Origin: Tethya wilhelma
Lineage: Eukaryota; Porifera; Demospongiae; Tethyida; Tethyidae
Length of the DNA: 64,000 nt
Reading direction: 5' to 3'
Assembly: GCA_964030475.1 (NCBI GenBank)
Contig: CAXIPT010000010.1
Location: forward strand, 68,177-132,176
Made by a program: the position numbers and the translations under genes. This document shows, piece after piece, positions 12,546 to 40,384 of the stretch (position 1 is the first letter of the stretch; each line of letters starts with the position of its first letter). A model generated the notes under the pieces. The model was not told the origin of the DNA. It worked only from the letters and a program-made list of their open reading frames with translations, and made no database searches.

Positions 12546-14220
12546 CATTCTGCTCTTTGCCAGTAAACCTTGTTCAATTTGTGTTTAGTTGTAGGAATAA
12601 GGGTTTAGCATAGGTACCAAGCTAGTATTCAAAACTCAATATGAATAGCTGTGGCTTCCTGTCTGTTAGCTTGGTGGTAAAATTGTACTATTTGGTCCAT
12701 TTGGGGTCATAAACTTTGTCCGTTATCGGGATAACTATCATTATGGAGCTAGGTTGTCCACTCTTTGGAGGGTAATAATGTATACACTATACTGATTTCC
12801 AGTCAGTCCCATGGGGCTGGGCATTTACATAAAGGTTGTCTGCTCCTTGGAGGGTCCGTTATTATGGACGTTCCACTGTATGTATGAAATGGGTCAACTG
12901 CCCCATTGTCACAATGTCAATACAAAATGTTATGTTTATACTTATAAGTTTTCAGACAAAGTTAAAGCTTAGCCATCAATAGTGCTAGTTTTTTGTATAG
13001 CCTCCCCAGGACAGTTTTCTTACTGTACAGTTATTATAATACCTAGAAAGTAACATGCATGCAATTCCTAGAACTAGCACTCTATAGAGTGAGCACTAGC
13101 TGACAAGAAGCCACAACAGTATGTACAATTTTGTTTTCCTCCTTCCTTCCTAATTGACTTTCTTGACTAATTAAAACTCACCCAAATAGCTGTAGATTTA
13201 GTCAGCCAGTAATAGACCTGAATACCACTTTTACCACTTTGAACTAAGTTTAGACTAATTTGAAATGCACAGCTGCTCACAAGTTGCTTTGAGTAGACAT
13301 CAATCAATACCCTTCCATTGCCTTAATAGTCTTTGCTTATTAGGCATTGTTGTACACTGTACCCGAAAAGACTTTCATGTAACACTAGCTATCGTGAATG
13401 CAGTAGGATGTAACACGCTTAGCTGGAACTGAATGGTCATACAGACGCTTGTTCTCTACAATAATATTATAGTAGATGTTTTAACTGGATGCATACCTCT
13501 GTTAGCAAGTGTATTGTTGTTCATGTGTCTTAAGCCTTTTGCTGAATTATTATCAATAAAAAAAAATTTAGAGGATCATTATGTCCTAGTTTTGTGTACC
13601 TAGGATTATATGGTAGTCATTTTGCCTATCTGTGTGTGTGCTTGTGCATGTTTGTGTTTGTTTCAATTATAATTTATCTCAAGAAATGCTGCTCCAGTCT
13701 TCAAAAGCATTATATACTAACATAAAAAGATAAAATAATCGAGATTATCAGAAAACATTGCATGCATGCACTTTCTACAATTACTGTTGTTTAATTTGAG
13801 ATCTGCTCGAGGCTTTTCAGCATATATATACACCAGTATCCGTGTATGCACTAAGTTTCGAGGCCATATATCTGCTGATCATGCCTGTCAGCTGTGCTTT
13901 ATCTGAATATTACTCAATGATGAGCATTATATAGGCAAATTTGTCTATAATTTTCTTAGACATGCATATACTCTTTTGGGATGCTAAGCTTTATCATTGA
14001 ATCTTATGCATACCAAGTTTTTAACTGGTTGATCACAGAACTAATAGCTCAGTATACCTCCTGCTCCTGTTCCACTATACATTTTTGTGATCTATATAAT
14101 TATTATTATAACATTATAGAGTCTATATAGTTAACTAGTCAGTATTATAGTGCTGATATTCTTGACAGTGTTCATTTGTGCATTTTCAAATTATTTGTAG
14201 TGTATCCATGCTGTGATCGC
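12546..14220. other. Non-coding, containing an old minus-oriented copy of dispersed repeat family A
   Basis: About 12880-13170 resembles the reverse complement of the family A end (GCCTCCC-cAGGACAGTTT, GAAGCCACAACAGT). The rest is AT-rich without recognisable coding sequence. Confidence 0.45.
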
Positions 14221-14224
14221 ACCA

Positions 14225-14950
14225 ACTAGTGACCTCTTATATATTGTTAGACTAAGTATAGCTTACATCTGTCAGATATGCCTTTTCTGTCAGGAAGAAA
14301 GACTTAGTTTTACAAAATTAACATAAATTGAACAAGTTCAAATCGTACAAGTTAACCTCTCAATGTAGTCAACATCTGTTATAGCTAGGTTTCTACCATA
14401 TATGCAGATGTGCCTTAATTTTCCCTCAGGAAGAAAGACTTACTTTTTTCAATTATTAACACAAACTAACAATTAAGGTTAATCATACAAGTTGACCTCT
14501 TAAAGAAGCTTACATTTGTCAGATGTGTCTTTTCTCTCAGGAAGAAAGACTTAGTTTTACAAAATTAACATAAATTGAACAAGTTCAAATCATACAAGTT
14601 GACCTCTCAATGTAGTCAACATCTGTAACAGTTGCAGGTTTCTACCATATGCATTGCAGATGTGCCTTTTCCTTCAGGAAGAAAGACTTACTTTTTTCAA
14701 TTATTAACACAAACTAACAAGATTAATCATACAAGTTGACCTTTCAAAGAAGCTTACATTTGTCAGATGTGTCTTTTCTCTCAGGAAGAGAAAGACTTAG
14801 TTTTACAAAATTAACATAAATTGAACAAGTTCAAATCATACAAGTTGACCTCTCAATATGACAGTATAGCTAACATCTGTTATAGGTTTCTAGCATGCAT
14901 ATGCAAATGTGCCGTTTCTCACAGGAAGAAAGATTTGTTATACTTACAAA
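14225..14950. repeat. Tandem repeat with alternating ~137/~109-bp spacing
   Basis: The core CAGGAAGAAAGACTTA recurs at 14291, 14427, 14538, 14675, 14782 (with an AG insertion) and 14922 (degenerate). The spacings are 136, 111, 137, 107 and 140 bp. The long and short units alternate, giving a higher-order unit of about 245 bp. Units contain AACATCTGT, TACAAGTTGACCTCT and the core. It is non-coding. Confidence 0.8.
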
Positions 14951-15119
14951 ATTGTTATTTTATTTATAGTGAAGTTAATTGACCCTCATAGAGATGATCA
15001 AGTCATTTTGCCCAGGAAAAAAAGTCCTATTATTATTATTTTTATACAAGTAAACACAAATTAAACAAGGTATATTTTTATGGTCTCAAAGAGCAGCTAG
15101 AGTATTATGTTATTTGTAC

Positions 15120-15720
15120 GAATACTGATTTGAATCTTTAGCTATAAGCCTTACCGTACGTACGATACTAGCTTACAGGTAGTTGTCACACATATTTAGA
15201 TTAACTTGTATTTTAGCTATACATCAGGCCACTACATATAGTAGGAATGGGCCGACTGTCCCATAGACACTATACAAGATGTTGGTCACTATAAAATGTA
15301 GTCGAACAAAATTAACTAATAAGCCATCAAAGTTGCTCAGACGCTCTCTCACTGACAGATTACAACTGCATACTAGGCCTAAAACTCACATAAACTTTCC
15401 TCAGCAATCTTAGAGAGCGCTAGTGGGAAGCCACTTCCTAACTTACTTACTGACTGTAAAAACGATTTCCAGTGAACAAGAATGTGTTGAGCAAACTTTG
15501 ACAAGACAAATACATGAGTTCTTTTCATAGGTACGTACTACATTCCTTGATAGGCCTAAACAAAAACTAGAAAGCTTTGAACTTTGTGTTTAAATTCATA
15601 TACTACAATGCAGCCATCTTTGTAGGTAGAGTTCAAAGGTCATGTTAACTAGCCACTTGGTCAGTCAAAAGTCAAAGTCAAAAGTTAGACATAGCATACA
15701 ATAATTAGTGGAGTGCGCAC
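15120..15720 (-). repeat. Dispersed repeat family A, minus-oriented copy
   Basis: Reverse-complement match to the family A 3' half seen at 27590-28090 and 59930-60200. Shared words include GTAGGAATGGGCCGACTGTC, GAGAGCGCTAG, AGAAAGCTTTGAA, GGTAGAGTTCAAAGGTCAT and ATTCCTTGATA. It is diverged and has no ORF. Confidence 0.65.
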
Positions 15721-16099
15721 AATAAAGAGTTTACTATAACACAACCAACACACCATGTTAAAAACAGTTCTATTGAGTCTGAGTTGGAATGTTGGTTTGA
15801 GTTAGTGAGACTTGAGCATGGAGATGTTGTGTGTTTAACAACTCAAGCAGGAAGCAAAACTAACACAGGATCAGACTTCACCCTTTTTAGCAGACATCAT
15901 ATACCGCAAATTATGGTAGATAGCCATGCTGTACAATTAAGGCCTTCACAACCTCCAATAAATAGGTGTGGCCTACCTGTGCAGGATGTTTAACGACATC
16001 ATAGCAGCCACCCATCCCGACATTCCTCCACACAAAGTAGATATGAGGACATAGTTCACACAAGACCATTAGCATGCCTAGGACACCGACCAAGAGTTA

Positions 16100-18528
16100 A
16101 CAATCACTACTAATTCAAGATACTTTGATTCACCAAGCAGTTGCTGCATGGGTATTCGATTAAGTTCCTTTCGAGTCAGATCCTCCAACCAATGTGCCAC
16201 AACTACCACATGACCAAGGTAGAACAGTCAGCACTCGACCAAGAGATTGCAAGTCTGATAGTCCTCTGGTGGAAGAAGTTCTCTTGACAGAAGCACACTT
16301 CACGAGCCCAATATTTAATTGTTGTACCAAAAAAAGGCAACAGATGGAGACTGTAATAAACCTCAAGAAGCTGAATGAGCACATTTGCAGATCTCACCTC
16401 AAAATGGAAGACATATGAGGGGTGAAGGACATCATCCTAAAAGGAGATTTAATGGCCAAATTGGTTTTAAAGGAGGCATACTTTTTGGTCCCCATCAACC
16501 AAGCTCACAGGAAGTTTCTCCAATTCAAATGGAGAAACAGACCCTTTAGTTTATACCTGCATTCCATTCGGTCTCATCTAGCTGTGCCCCCTTTGTCTTC
16601 ACCAAGCTTCTTCACCCAGTTTTGACACAACTGAAGGAACAAGGCATATACCCTGTCTGATGTACCTGGACAACCATCTGATCCTGGGGAAGACAGAAGA
16701 AGAACTGAACTGAAACTCAACTATCACAAGTTCTGTTCAATTGTAACCCCTCTGGGATTCCTGCTAAATGAAGAAAAATTGATTCCAGGTTCAACACAAG
16801 AGATAGAATTCATAGGCTGCCTGATCACACCCTAACTGATAGTCATAGCCCCCCTCTTCAGAAGAGATTTGCATTGAGACCGATCGAGGGGAAAGGAGTT
16901 CCCGACAAGGTCATAGTTAGCAGGGAATGCTGAAAGTGAAAGTACCTGACTACTAACAAACGGTACAAGATTCACATATCAATATTCATTGATGCAATCA
17001 GGGAATTGGCCAAGATATTTGGAGTAATGACCTCCTTCAACCCAGTAGTACTCCCTGCACCTTTGCATTATCCAGGTCTTCAACAGTTAAGAAAGGATTC
17101 CTTAAACCTTCATGACTCATATGTCACGGTAGTGCACTTGAGTCAGAGAGTGAAGACGGACCTGAAATGGTGGGTACAGGAGTCTCACCATTGGAATTGG
17201 CCTTGGTCTTCCTATTTCTCCTTCTCCTTCTCTTTCCCTTTTCTTTCCTGCCTTGACAGAGCTGAGAGGAAACAAGGCCAAAACAGACTGACAGAAAAAC
17301 CACCAGCTGAACACTTAGCAGTTCACAAGGCAACTGCACACAAAGTGAGAGAGGAAATCCAGCAGCACTTAGACCAGCAAAATCTCCTTCTAAAACTGCT
17401 ACCTTGATAGTACTATCAGCCATTTTTTTTATTTTATTTTTTTTTTTAGGTTGAAAAGAGGTCCATGCACAGTGGATCTTTTTGCATCCTGCCTTTCGTG
17501 GTGAAACTACCAACATACTATACAGTTGGAAAGCAGACTCCAATGCGACAGCAGTGGATGCTCTTTATCAACCATTAAACTGAGTTAAAAGATATGTCTT
17601 CCCTCCCTTTTGCCTGATAGGTCGCTGTGTGGCAAAGATGAAGGCCGAGGAAGTCTTCCAAATAATCATCATCATAATAAATATTATCACCTCTTTGTAT
17701 GCTTTCCACTAGTAATAGAGATGATGATGGAAATTCCAATTCCTGTATTAGGATTTCTCTCGAAGGTAACAGACTTTCGGAAAGAGCTATCCAAATCATA
17801 TGCTCATCTTGGAGACCCAACACAGAAGGCATCATATTCCAAGTATAATTGGCAGTAATTGGTGCTCATATCAGTCCCACTAATGCACCTTTAGAGGAAG
17901 TGATCGAGTTTTTGTCATCCCAGTATATTATCAAGGGAAACAGTATAGCACATTGAATTCCCAGACACCATCCACGATCTCATCATCAACTGTCGTATAT
18001 ACAATCACAAACAAAATAACATTTTCACCATGTTATCACATTCCCATAATATGCAACTAGTGTATGCATGCAGTGTTTTGTAAACATTGCCAGAAACCTT
18101 ACATTTTTAAGTGTGCATGATTTCCGAGCTACTAAGACTTGTAATAACAGCTGACTACGTAGTACTATTATGTAAGTAGCAGCAAAATGCACAATTGCAC
18201 GAAGTAGTATATGCAAACGTTCCTGAACATGGTAGCCGTGGCAAGTCAGTACTTGATAAACAAAAAACATCAACTTCAAAATTTTTATATAATTATTTTT
18301 AGTAACAAAACACTGCTCATCCATATATGGTGACACAGTTCCTTTAACAAGCAAAATCACAAAAACACCCACTCAATAATAACATTAGCATTTGCTAAGT
18401 AGTATATTTTGAAAGATTATAACCAGAACTTAATGGCTCATAGTCATCTCAATAATTACGATTGCATGCATGGTTGTGGTACTAGCTATTTAATTTATAG
18501 CAGCTGCTTTAGCAATTGTATGGTATCA
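16100..18528 (+). pseudogene. Decayed DIRS-like tyrosine-recombinase retrotransposon, copy 1
   Basis: Fragments in several frames follow the order of a DIRS-type pol. An RT start is seen (LSSQILQ..., VVPKKGNRW). Next come ILKGDLMAKLVLKEAYF and FLQFKWRNRPF, then the RT active site, which reads YLDN (16663-16674) where YLDD is expected. NEEKLIPGSTQEIEFIGCLI, GVMTSFNPVVLPAPLHYPGL and DLKWWV lead to an RNase H tail word VDLFASCLSW. A recombinase-side piece APLEEVIEFLSSQY lies near 17880-17930. Multiple stops and frameshifts show it is dead. From 16382 onward the sequence is repeated almost perfectly after the N at 18529. Confidence 0.75.
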
Positions 18529-18529
18529 N

Positions 18530-20676
18530 CATTTGCAGATCTCACCTCAAAATGGAAGACATATGAGGGGTGAAGGACATCATCCTAAAAGGAGATTTAA
18601 TGGCCAAATTGGTTTTAAAGGAGGCATACTTTTTGGTCCCCATCAACCAAGCTCACAGGAAGTTTCTCCAATTCAAATGGAGAAACAGACCCTTTAGTTT
18701 ATACCTGCATTCCATTCGGTCTCATCTAGCTGTGCCCCCTTTGTCTTCACCAAGCTTCTTCACCCAGTTTTGACACAACTGAAGGAACAAGGCATATACC
18801 CTGTCTGATGTACCTGGACAACCATCTGATCCTGGGGAAGACAGAAGAAGAACTGAACTGAAACTCAACTATCACAAGTTCTGTTCAATTGTAACCCCTC
18901 TGGGATTCCTGCTAAATGAAGAAAAATTGATTCCAGGTTCAACACAAGAGATAGAATTCATAGGCTGCCTGATCACACCCTAACTGATAGTCATAGCCCC
19001 CCTCTTCAGAAGAGATTTGCATTGAGACCGATCGAGGGGAAAGGAGTTCCCGACAAGGTCATAGTTAGCAGGGAATGCTGAAAGTGAAAGTACCTGACTA
19101 CTAACAAACGGTACAAGATTCACATATCAATATTCATTGATGCAATCAGGGAATTGGCCAAGATATTTGGAGTAATGACCTCCTTCAACCCAGTAGTACT
19201 CCCTGCACCTTTGCATTATCCAGGTCTTCAACAGTTAAGAAAGGATTCCTTAAACCTTCATGACTCATATGTCACGGTAGTGCACTTGAGTCAGAGAGTG
19301 AAGACGGACCTGAAATGGTGGGTACAGGAGTCTCACCATTGGAATTGGCCTTGGTCTTCCTATTTCTCCTTCTCCTTCTCTTTCCCTTTTCTTTCCTGCC
19401 TTGACAGAGCTGAGAGGAAACAAGGCCAAAACAGACTGACAGAAAAACCACCAGCTGAACACTTAGCAGTCCACAAGGCAACTGCACACAAAGTGAGAGA
19501 GGAAATCCAGCAGCACTTAGACCAGCAAAATCTCCTTCTAAAACTGCTACCTTGATAGTACTATCAGCCATTTTTTTTATTTTATTTTTTTTTTTAGGTT
19601 GAAAAGAGGTCCATGCACAGTGGATCTTTTTGCATCCTGCCTTTCGTGGTGAAACTACCAACATACTATACAGTTGGAAAGCAGACTCCAATGCGACAGC
19701 AGTGGATGCTCTTTATCAACCATTAAACTGAGTTAAAAGATATGTCTTCCCTCCCTTTTGCCTGATAGGTCGCTGTGTGGCAAAGATGAAGGCCGAGGAA
19801 GTCTTCCAAATAATCATCATCATAATAAATATTATCACCTCTTTGTATGCTTTCCACTAGTAATAGAGATGATGATGGAAATTCCAATTCCTGTATTAGG
19901 ATTTCTCTCGAAGGTAACAGACTTTCGGAAAGAGCTATCCAAATCATATGCTCATCTTGGAGACCCAACACAGAAGGCATCATATTCCAAGTATAATTGG
20001 CAGTAATTGGTGCTCATATCAGTCCCACTAATGCACCTTTAGAGGAAGTGATCGAGTTTTTGTCATCCCAGTATATTATCAAGGGAAACAGTATAGCACA
20101 TTGAATTCCCAGACACCATCCACGATCTCATCATCAACTGTCGTATATACAATCACAAACAAAATAACATTTTCACCATGTTATCACATTCCCATAATAT
20201 GCAACTAGTGTATGCATGCAGTGTTTTGTAAACATTGCCAGAAACCTTACATTTTTAAGTGTGCATGATTTCCGAGCTACTAAGACTTGTAATAACAGCT
20301 GACTACGTAGTACTATTATGTAAGTAGCAGCAAAATGCACAATTGCACGAAGTAGTATATGCAAACGTTCCTGAACATGGTAGCCGTGGCAAGTCAGTAC
20401 TTGATAAACAAAAAACATCAACTTCAAAATTTTTATATAATTATTTTTAGTAACAAAACACTGCTCATCCATATATGGTGACACAGTTCCTTTAACAAGC
20501 AAAATCACAAAAACACCCACTCAATAATAACATTAGCATTTGCTAAGTAGTATATTTTGAAAGATTATAACCAGAACTTAATGGCTCATAGTCATCTCAA
20601 TAATTACGATTGCATGCATGGTTGTGGTACTAGCTATTTAATTTATAGCAGCTGCTTTAGCAATTGTATGGTATCA
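18530..20676 (+). repeat. Near-identical direct copy of 16382-18528 (includes the DIRS remnant, copy 2)
   Basis: A 2147-bp segment starting immediately after the single N at 18529 repeats 16382-18528 with an offset of 2148 and very few differences (one residue in a 139-residue frame). It contains the same stops, the same YLDN active-site lesion and the same AT-rich tail. Identical decay in both copies means the duplication is recent or an assembly artefact at the contig join. Confidence 0.85.
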
Positions 20677-20780
20677 CTATAATGACCGTGGCATAAAACT
20701 TCAGATTCTCTCCTATACTTTCAGAACTACAAAGGCATAATAGGTAGTTGGTTGCTGGAACTCTGGAAGAGGCAATTAAA

Positions 20781-36013
<15,233 letters not shown>

Positions 36014-36239
36014 ACAATTATGCATTTCTATACAGTACTGATATTGGACTTGTGCGGGTAGAACGATATAATTTTAGTACGTATATTGTTTTCAGATGTT
36101 GGGAGACTCTAATTTGTACTTATATGTTCAGTTTTCATTAATAAAATACTGCAATAAATGGGAGAGGCTAAACATGCACCTCAGCTACTGATCAAGCTAC
36201 TAACAGCTGATTTTGTGGTCTAGATAGATCTAATCATGC

Positions 36240-36660
36240 AGTGAAGCAAAATATCTGTCTGCATTATTGTCAAAAACAACACAATCACAACAAGTTCGGT
36301 GATGTCATTATTTGCATATATGTGGCATACATAACCATAAAGTGTAGGAAATTTTAAACCACTGAAATTCTGAACATTACGATAAAGATATATAATAACA
36401 CAATCAGTGGCCCGTAGACATGCCATACCCTGAATTTTCTCCAACCATTCAATCAGTCAAAAATTAACATAAAGCCATCACAACAAATTGGTGATGTCAT
36501 TATCTGACAAGTTGTGACAAAGCCATGAAATTTAGGTGAAACACAGGTACGCGGTAAAGTCCAGATCTTTCTCTGGATGTTGTTGAACGACACCTCATAA
36601 GCTTGCAACCAACCCTGTTGTGAAGACCAAGCTGTTACATTCATTCTGTTTATCTTTGTA
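36240..36660 (-). pseudogene. Fragments of the 45334-47154 membrane-protein family
   Basis: Minus-strand pieces read SPKFHGFVTTCQIMTSP (about 36485-36540), matching SPRLHGFVATCQVLTSP in the intact gene. A second scrap around 36360-36430 matches the DNA just upstream of that motif in the intact gene (TGAAATTCTGAACATTA, with TGGCATATCTACCACTG-like sequence). The reading frame is broken and most of the gene is missing. Confidence 0.65.
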
Positions 36661-36720
36661 TGATTGTGCCCTCAGTATTGTCAAGCAGCCGATTAAACAT
36701 ACAATTTGCTTTACGGCACA

Positions 36721-37368
36721 CTCAGGTAGGTTAAGGAATGGTTACAAAAAGTGGCCAAAATTAGTATTCATGTTATGCGAAAAGTGAATAACTTGTAATT
36801 TATTGAAATGAAAACACGATATGATGCTAACCTAAAGATTTCAAGAAAATTTGCGTGATAGCCATAGTCACATGACCTCTAATTTCTGCTGATTGAGCAA
36901 ATTTTAAAAGTACGTCTAAAACTGTACGAAATTGACAGCTGCAAGATTTGGGATTTTGCATTTTTTGCTTCGTTAAGACTAAGTAATTAGTCACAAAACA
37001 CCAATTTCTATTTAATGCACACCCATTTCGAGACTTTTAAATGCCATAACCTAAACACAAAGCAAAAATCCCTAAATTTGAAATTGTGAAGATGTAGATT
37101 ATCTTGACCTAATTTAGTGATGGAAGTATTGAAACTGAAAATCACTTCTTTGTTAGGGTAAAATGCATACATTCATGTGCACTTTTTGTTTGCCGATTCA
37201 GCAGAAATAAAAAGTCATGTGACTATCATTATGGAATCAGTTAGTTTAAAGTATTATGATTTGGAACATTTCTTGTTTCTATAGATATAGTAACTATAGT
37301 AACAAAGTTATGGTCTTCTCGCATAATTTTTCAGTTAATTAGAAATACCTTTCCTTAACCTACCTGAG
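36721..37368. mobile_element. 648-bp inverted-repeat element
   Basis: Ends CTCAGGTAGGTTAAGGAA and TTCCTTAACCTACCTGAG are perfect inverted repeats. Internal inverted words (TCTGCTGATT / GATTCAGCAGA, CACATGAC / GTCATGTG) suggest a long imperfect palindrome. There is no ORF. Confidence 0.65.
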
Positions 37369-37374
37369 CATGTC

Positions 37375-37910
37375 TTTTTGGATGGTAGAGATGTCATCAT
37401 CATCGAGGAGGTCAGATCGAAGAACATGTCCAAGGTGGGTAGCTGATTGGGACAGAGAAAGCTGCTCAGTGACCATTGAATAAAAAGAATGGTGACTGGT
37501 TACCAGGTACTGAGAACCCGCTCATCAATGTAAACAATAAATAAAATAATTATAATATTATGAGAGAGAACACCACCCTGCCTGACACCAGTACCCTTTG
37601 TGACAGAAATTTGGTGGGACAGAGTGCTGCCCTAGAGATCACGAGACTTCTGATTAGAAGAAAGCAATGTGCCATCTGATTGTTGGATTGTTGGCAATCA
37701 AAATCTGTTGACATTTCCACGATTCTCCTCCTGTATTATGTCTAGTGACAAGGGATCGATGTCCAATTGTACACCAATGATCTGCCATTGTAGGCGAGCA
37801 TCCCATATCTCATTCTTAATGGCGCGTAGATCAGCTCTAGCTACTGAGTTTACCTGTCATGATTATGAGAACAGAGTTATGTACGTAATTGTGTGTGTGT
37901 GAGTGTGTGT
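37375..37910 (-). pseudogene. LINE fragment (reverse-transcriptase region)
   Basis: The block at 37560-37690 (CACCACCCTGCCTGACACC, CTAGAGATCACGAGACTTCT) is the same as in the LINE copies at 43480-43590 and 58100-58200. On the minus strand it covers the RT stretch around GVRQGGVLSPILF. It is truncated and not coding. Confidence 0.6.
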
Positions 37911-38406
37911 GATTGATGAATCTGTGATGTAAATTATAAAGAGAAATTAATCTCTCATCAGAGGAGGTCTGACATCCATATGGGCGCACCACAAAATCAT
38001 AATATGATTACAATCATGATAATTATGCTTCAGTCTTGAAAACCAGCTTTAGAACTTTTGTACTAAAATTTTCAAGCAGGTTTCATTACCAGTCATATCT
38101 AGGGTAGGTAAAAGGGAACAAGAACCTGGAAATGAGGCATTAAACAGTTTCTTTGAGTCGTCCCTTTTATCAAAAGCACCGTAATTTTGAGATGTAAGAT
38201 TTAAATTTTTGCTGTTTTTGTGATGGGTCAAAGTATAGCAGAAAAATTTTTTTGTGGACATGTGGTAGTTTTTTTTGTTGTGAACCATGGCTGTTGGCCT
38301 TACTGGTAGTCATTGAGAAACTGTTTCCAGTGTAGAAAATACAAATATTATGCATGACACTGGAGGAGGTAAAACTCATCCTTATATCTTTATTTCCTTC
38401 CCTTAG

Positions 38407-38925
38407 GTCGGTACAAGTCCCCTGGTACCAAGAGCAACCCCCTCCCTCCTCTACAGAAGAGTCCTACCTCAAAAACACATCTTGGCCCAAGGTACTGAAT
38501 CTCAACAACCATGAAACCTCCCCTACTAATCCCTTGTTGTCCCTCCTTCCTGTGCAGGTATGATGAATGGGTGGATGTTAATTGGTATGATGGACTATGA
38601 CCCTGAGGAGTATATGTATAAAATGCATGTGTTTGCTAGTTTCAACCACAATATGGTAAGTCAGAAATTGTTATGTGTACTTTAATTGTACAGTGAAATA
38701 CGACTGAGATATTTTCTTTTCCATCCATGCACATTTATTCTGTTGTAGGGTGCCCCCACTCAGTCAGCAAGGAAGGTCAGTGATCATGATAAGGTTGCTG
38801 CTCCCAGCACTGCATGGCCAGAGGTCACCAGGCTGTGAGGACCACATCAACTCGTGTGAAGCTCATGTTTGCCGCAGCTGAAGATCCCACTGTTTTTTGC
38901 TCGTATAGCACGCCCACATGATAAG
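38407..38925 (+). pseudogene. Dynein heavy chain (DNAH1-like) N-terminal exon fragments
   Basis: Exon-like pieces at 38407-38491, 38558-38655, 38749-38776 and about 38812-38925 match, in order, the better-preserved minus-strand pieces at 62484-61646. Recognisable words are YKSPGTKSNPLPPLQKSP, YDEWVDV and VKLMFAAAEDPTVF. Stops and frame breaks follow (for example after YDGL). It is a decayed copy. Confidence 0.6.
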
Positions 38926-39081
38926 GTCAGTTAGTTAGCCTCATTCCCATATATAGGCTCCCTTCCTGTGAATAGTAACTGAAGTCTAGGAAGGGAGAGA
39001 GTCTGGTGTGATTAGGAATTAAGGCACGTGCATGCCCTTTATAGCCATGACTACAATTATTACTGTTTCGATTAGATCTAG

Positions 39082-39804
39082 AGGATTTGGTTGTATTTGA
39101 GTACCTTTTAGCCATTGTAAGCACACAGTTTGTGCATAGACAGTCAAATTTGTTCAGTAGGTGTAGTTTGATGTGTATAATGAGGTGTGTGTGTCATTTA
39201 GTTCTGGCGATAAAGTTTTGGTGTCATCATCGCGTGAGATACGAGTTCTACAGCAGCTATTGGATTCGGTTGTATTTGAGTACCTTTTTAGCCATTGTAA
39301 GCACACAGTTTGTGCATAGACAGTCAAAATTGTTCAGTAGGTGTACTTTGATGTGTATAATGAGGTGTGTGTGTGTCATTTGGTCGTGGCGACCAAGTTT
39401 TGGTGTCATCATCACGTGAGATACGAGTTCTACAGCAGCTATTGGATTCGGTTGTATTTGAGTACCTTTTTAGCCATTGTAAGCACACAGTTTGTGCATA
39501 GACAGTCAAAATTGTTCAGTAGGTGTACTTTGATGTGTATAATGAGGTGTGTGTGTGTCATTTGGTCGTGGCGACCAAGTTTTGGTGTCATCATCACGTG
39601 AGATACGAGTTCTACAGCAGCTATTGGATTTGGTTGTATTTGAGTACCTTTTTAGCCATTGTAAGCACACAGTTTGTGCATAGACAGTCAAATTTGTTCA
39701 GTAGGTGTACTTTGATGTGTATAATGAGGTGTGTGTGTCATTTGGTTCTGGCGACCAAGTTTTGGTGTCATCGTCACGTGAGATACGAGCTACATAGCCG
39801 ATAT
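39082..39804. repeat. 182-bp minisatellite, four units
   Basis: Unit starts at about 39082, 39261, 39443 and 39625 (spacing 179, 182, 182). Each holds GTATTTGAGTACC, GCACACAGTTTGTGCATAGA and GAGATACGAGTTCTACAGCA. The middle units are almost identical. Degenerate relatives continue at 39805-39990 and 40770-40940. Frames that open through it on both strands are a by-product of the repeat. Confidence 0.85.
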
Positions 39805-40384
39805 TGAATTGGGTTCACATGGAGTAGCTTTTAGAACCATGTGACCACATAGTTTGTAGTTGTTGGCTAAAATTACACCAGTGTGTTTGTCTTAATGTGT
39901 GTAGAGAACTGAAAGTGGTGGTTGGACCTGTCGACTCAATTTTAGTGCTGTCGTCAGGTGATACATATGAGTTAGGGTGTTGGTTGGACCTCTCGACTCA
40001 GCCCGTTCATTTCAATTAGTTATGTCATATGTTGTAATAGCTATTCCTTTCACTAACTTAATGAGCCACTCATATTAAGGTCAGTGGAATTTGTGTGTGG
40101 TCATGTGAGATTACAGCAAGCTAGCAACTTAGCACGAGCAAATTAGTGCACAGTCTATTTGACCTGCATGCATCCAGCTGCAGCATGCAGAAGTGTACTA
40201 CTACACACCTATAGATGTATGGAGTGATTTAAAGTGACATCATCACTAATTAAAGTATAGGTATGTGAGGAACATACACATCAAATAGAATGGTACGATA
40301 ATTAATACGATCTCTGGTGACTCCATGCTTTAGAGTGCCAAGAATTAAATTGGACTTGTGTAACTGAATACTAAATTCATGCAG

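Noticed and set aside
17124..17543. 139-codon minus-strand frame (and its copy at 19272-19691)
   Set aside because: Antisense to the DIRS reverse transcriptase/RNase H region, with low-complexity Arg/Lys runs from a CTT-rich tract.
20748..20780. Upstream TTG-initiated extension of the collagen start
   Set aside because: The ATG at 20781 directly opens a signal peptide; the extension would bury it.
39087..39807. Open frames of 60-110 codons on both strands
   Set aside because: They are by-products of the 182-bp minisatellite and repeat the same peptide in each unit.
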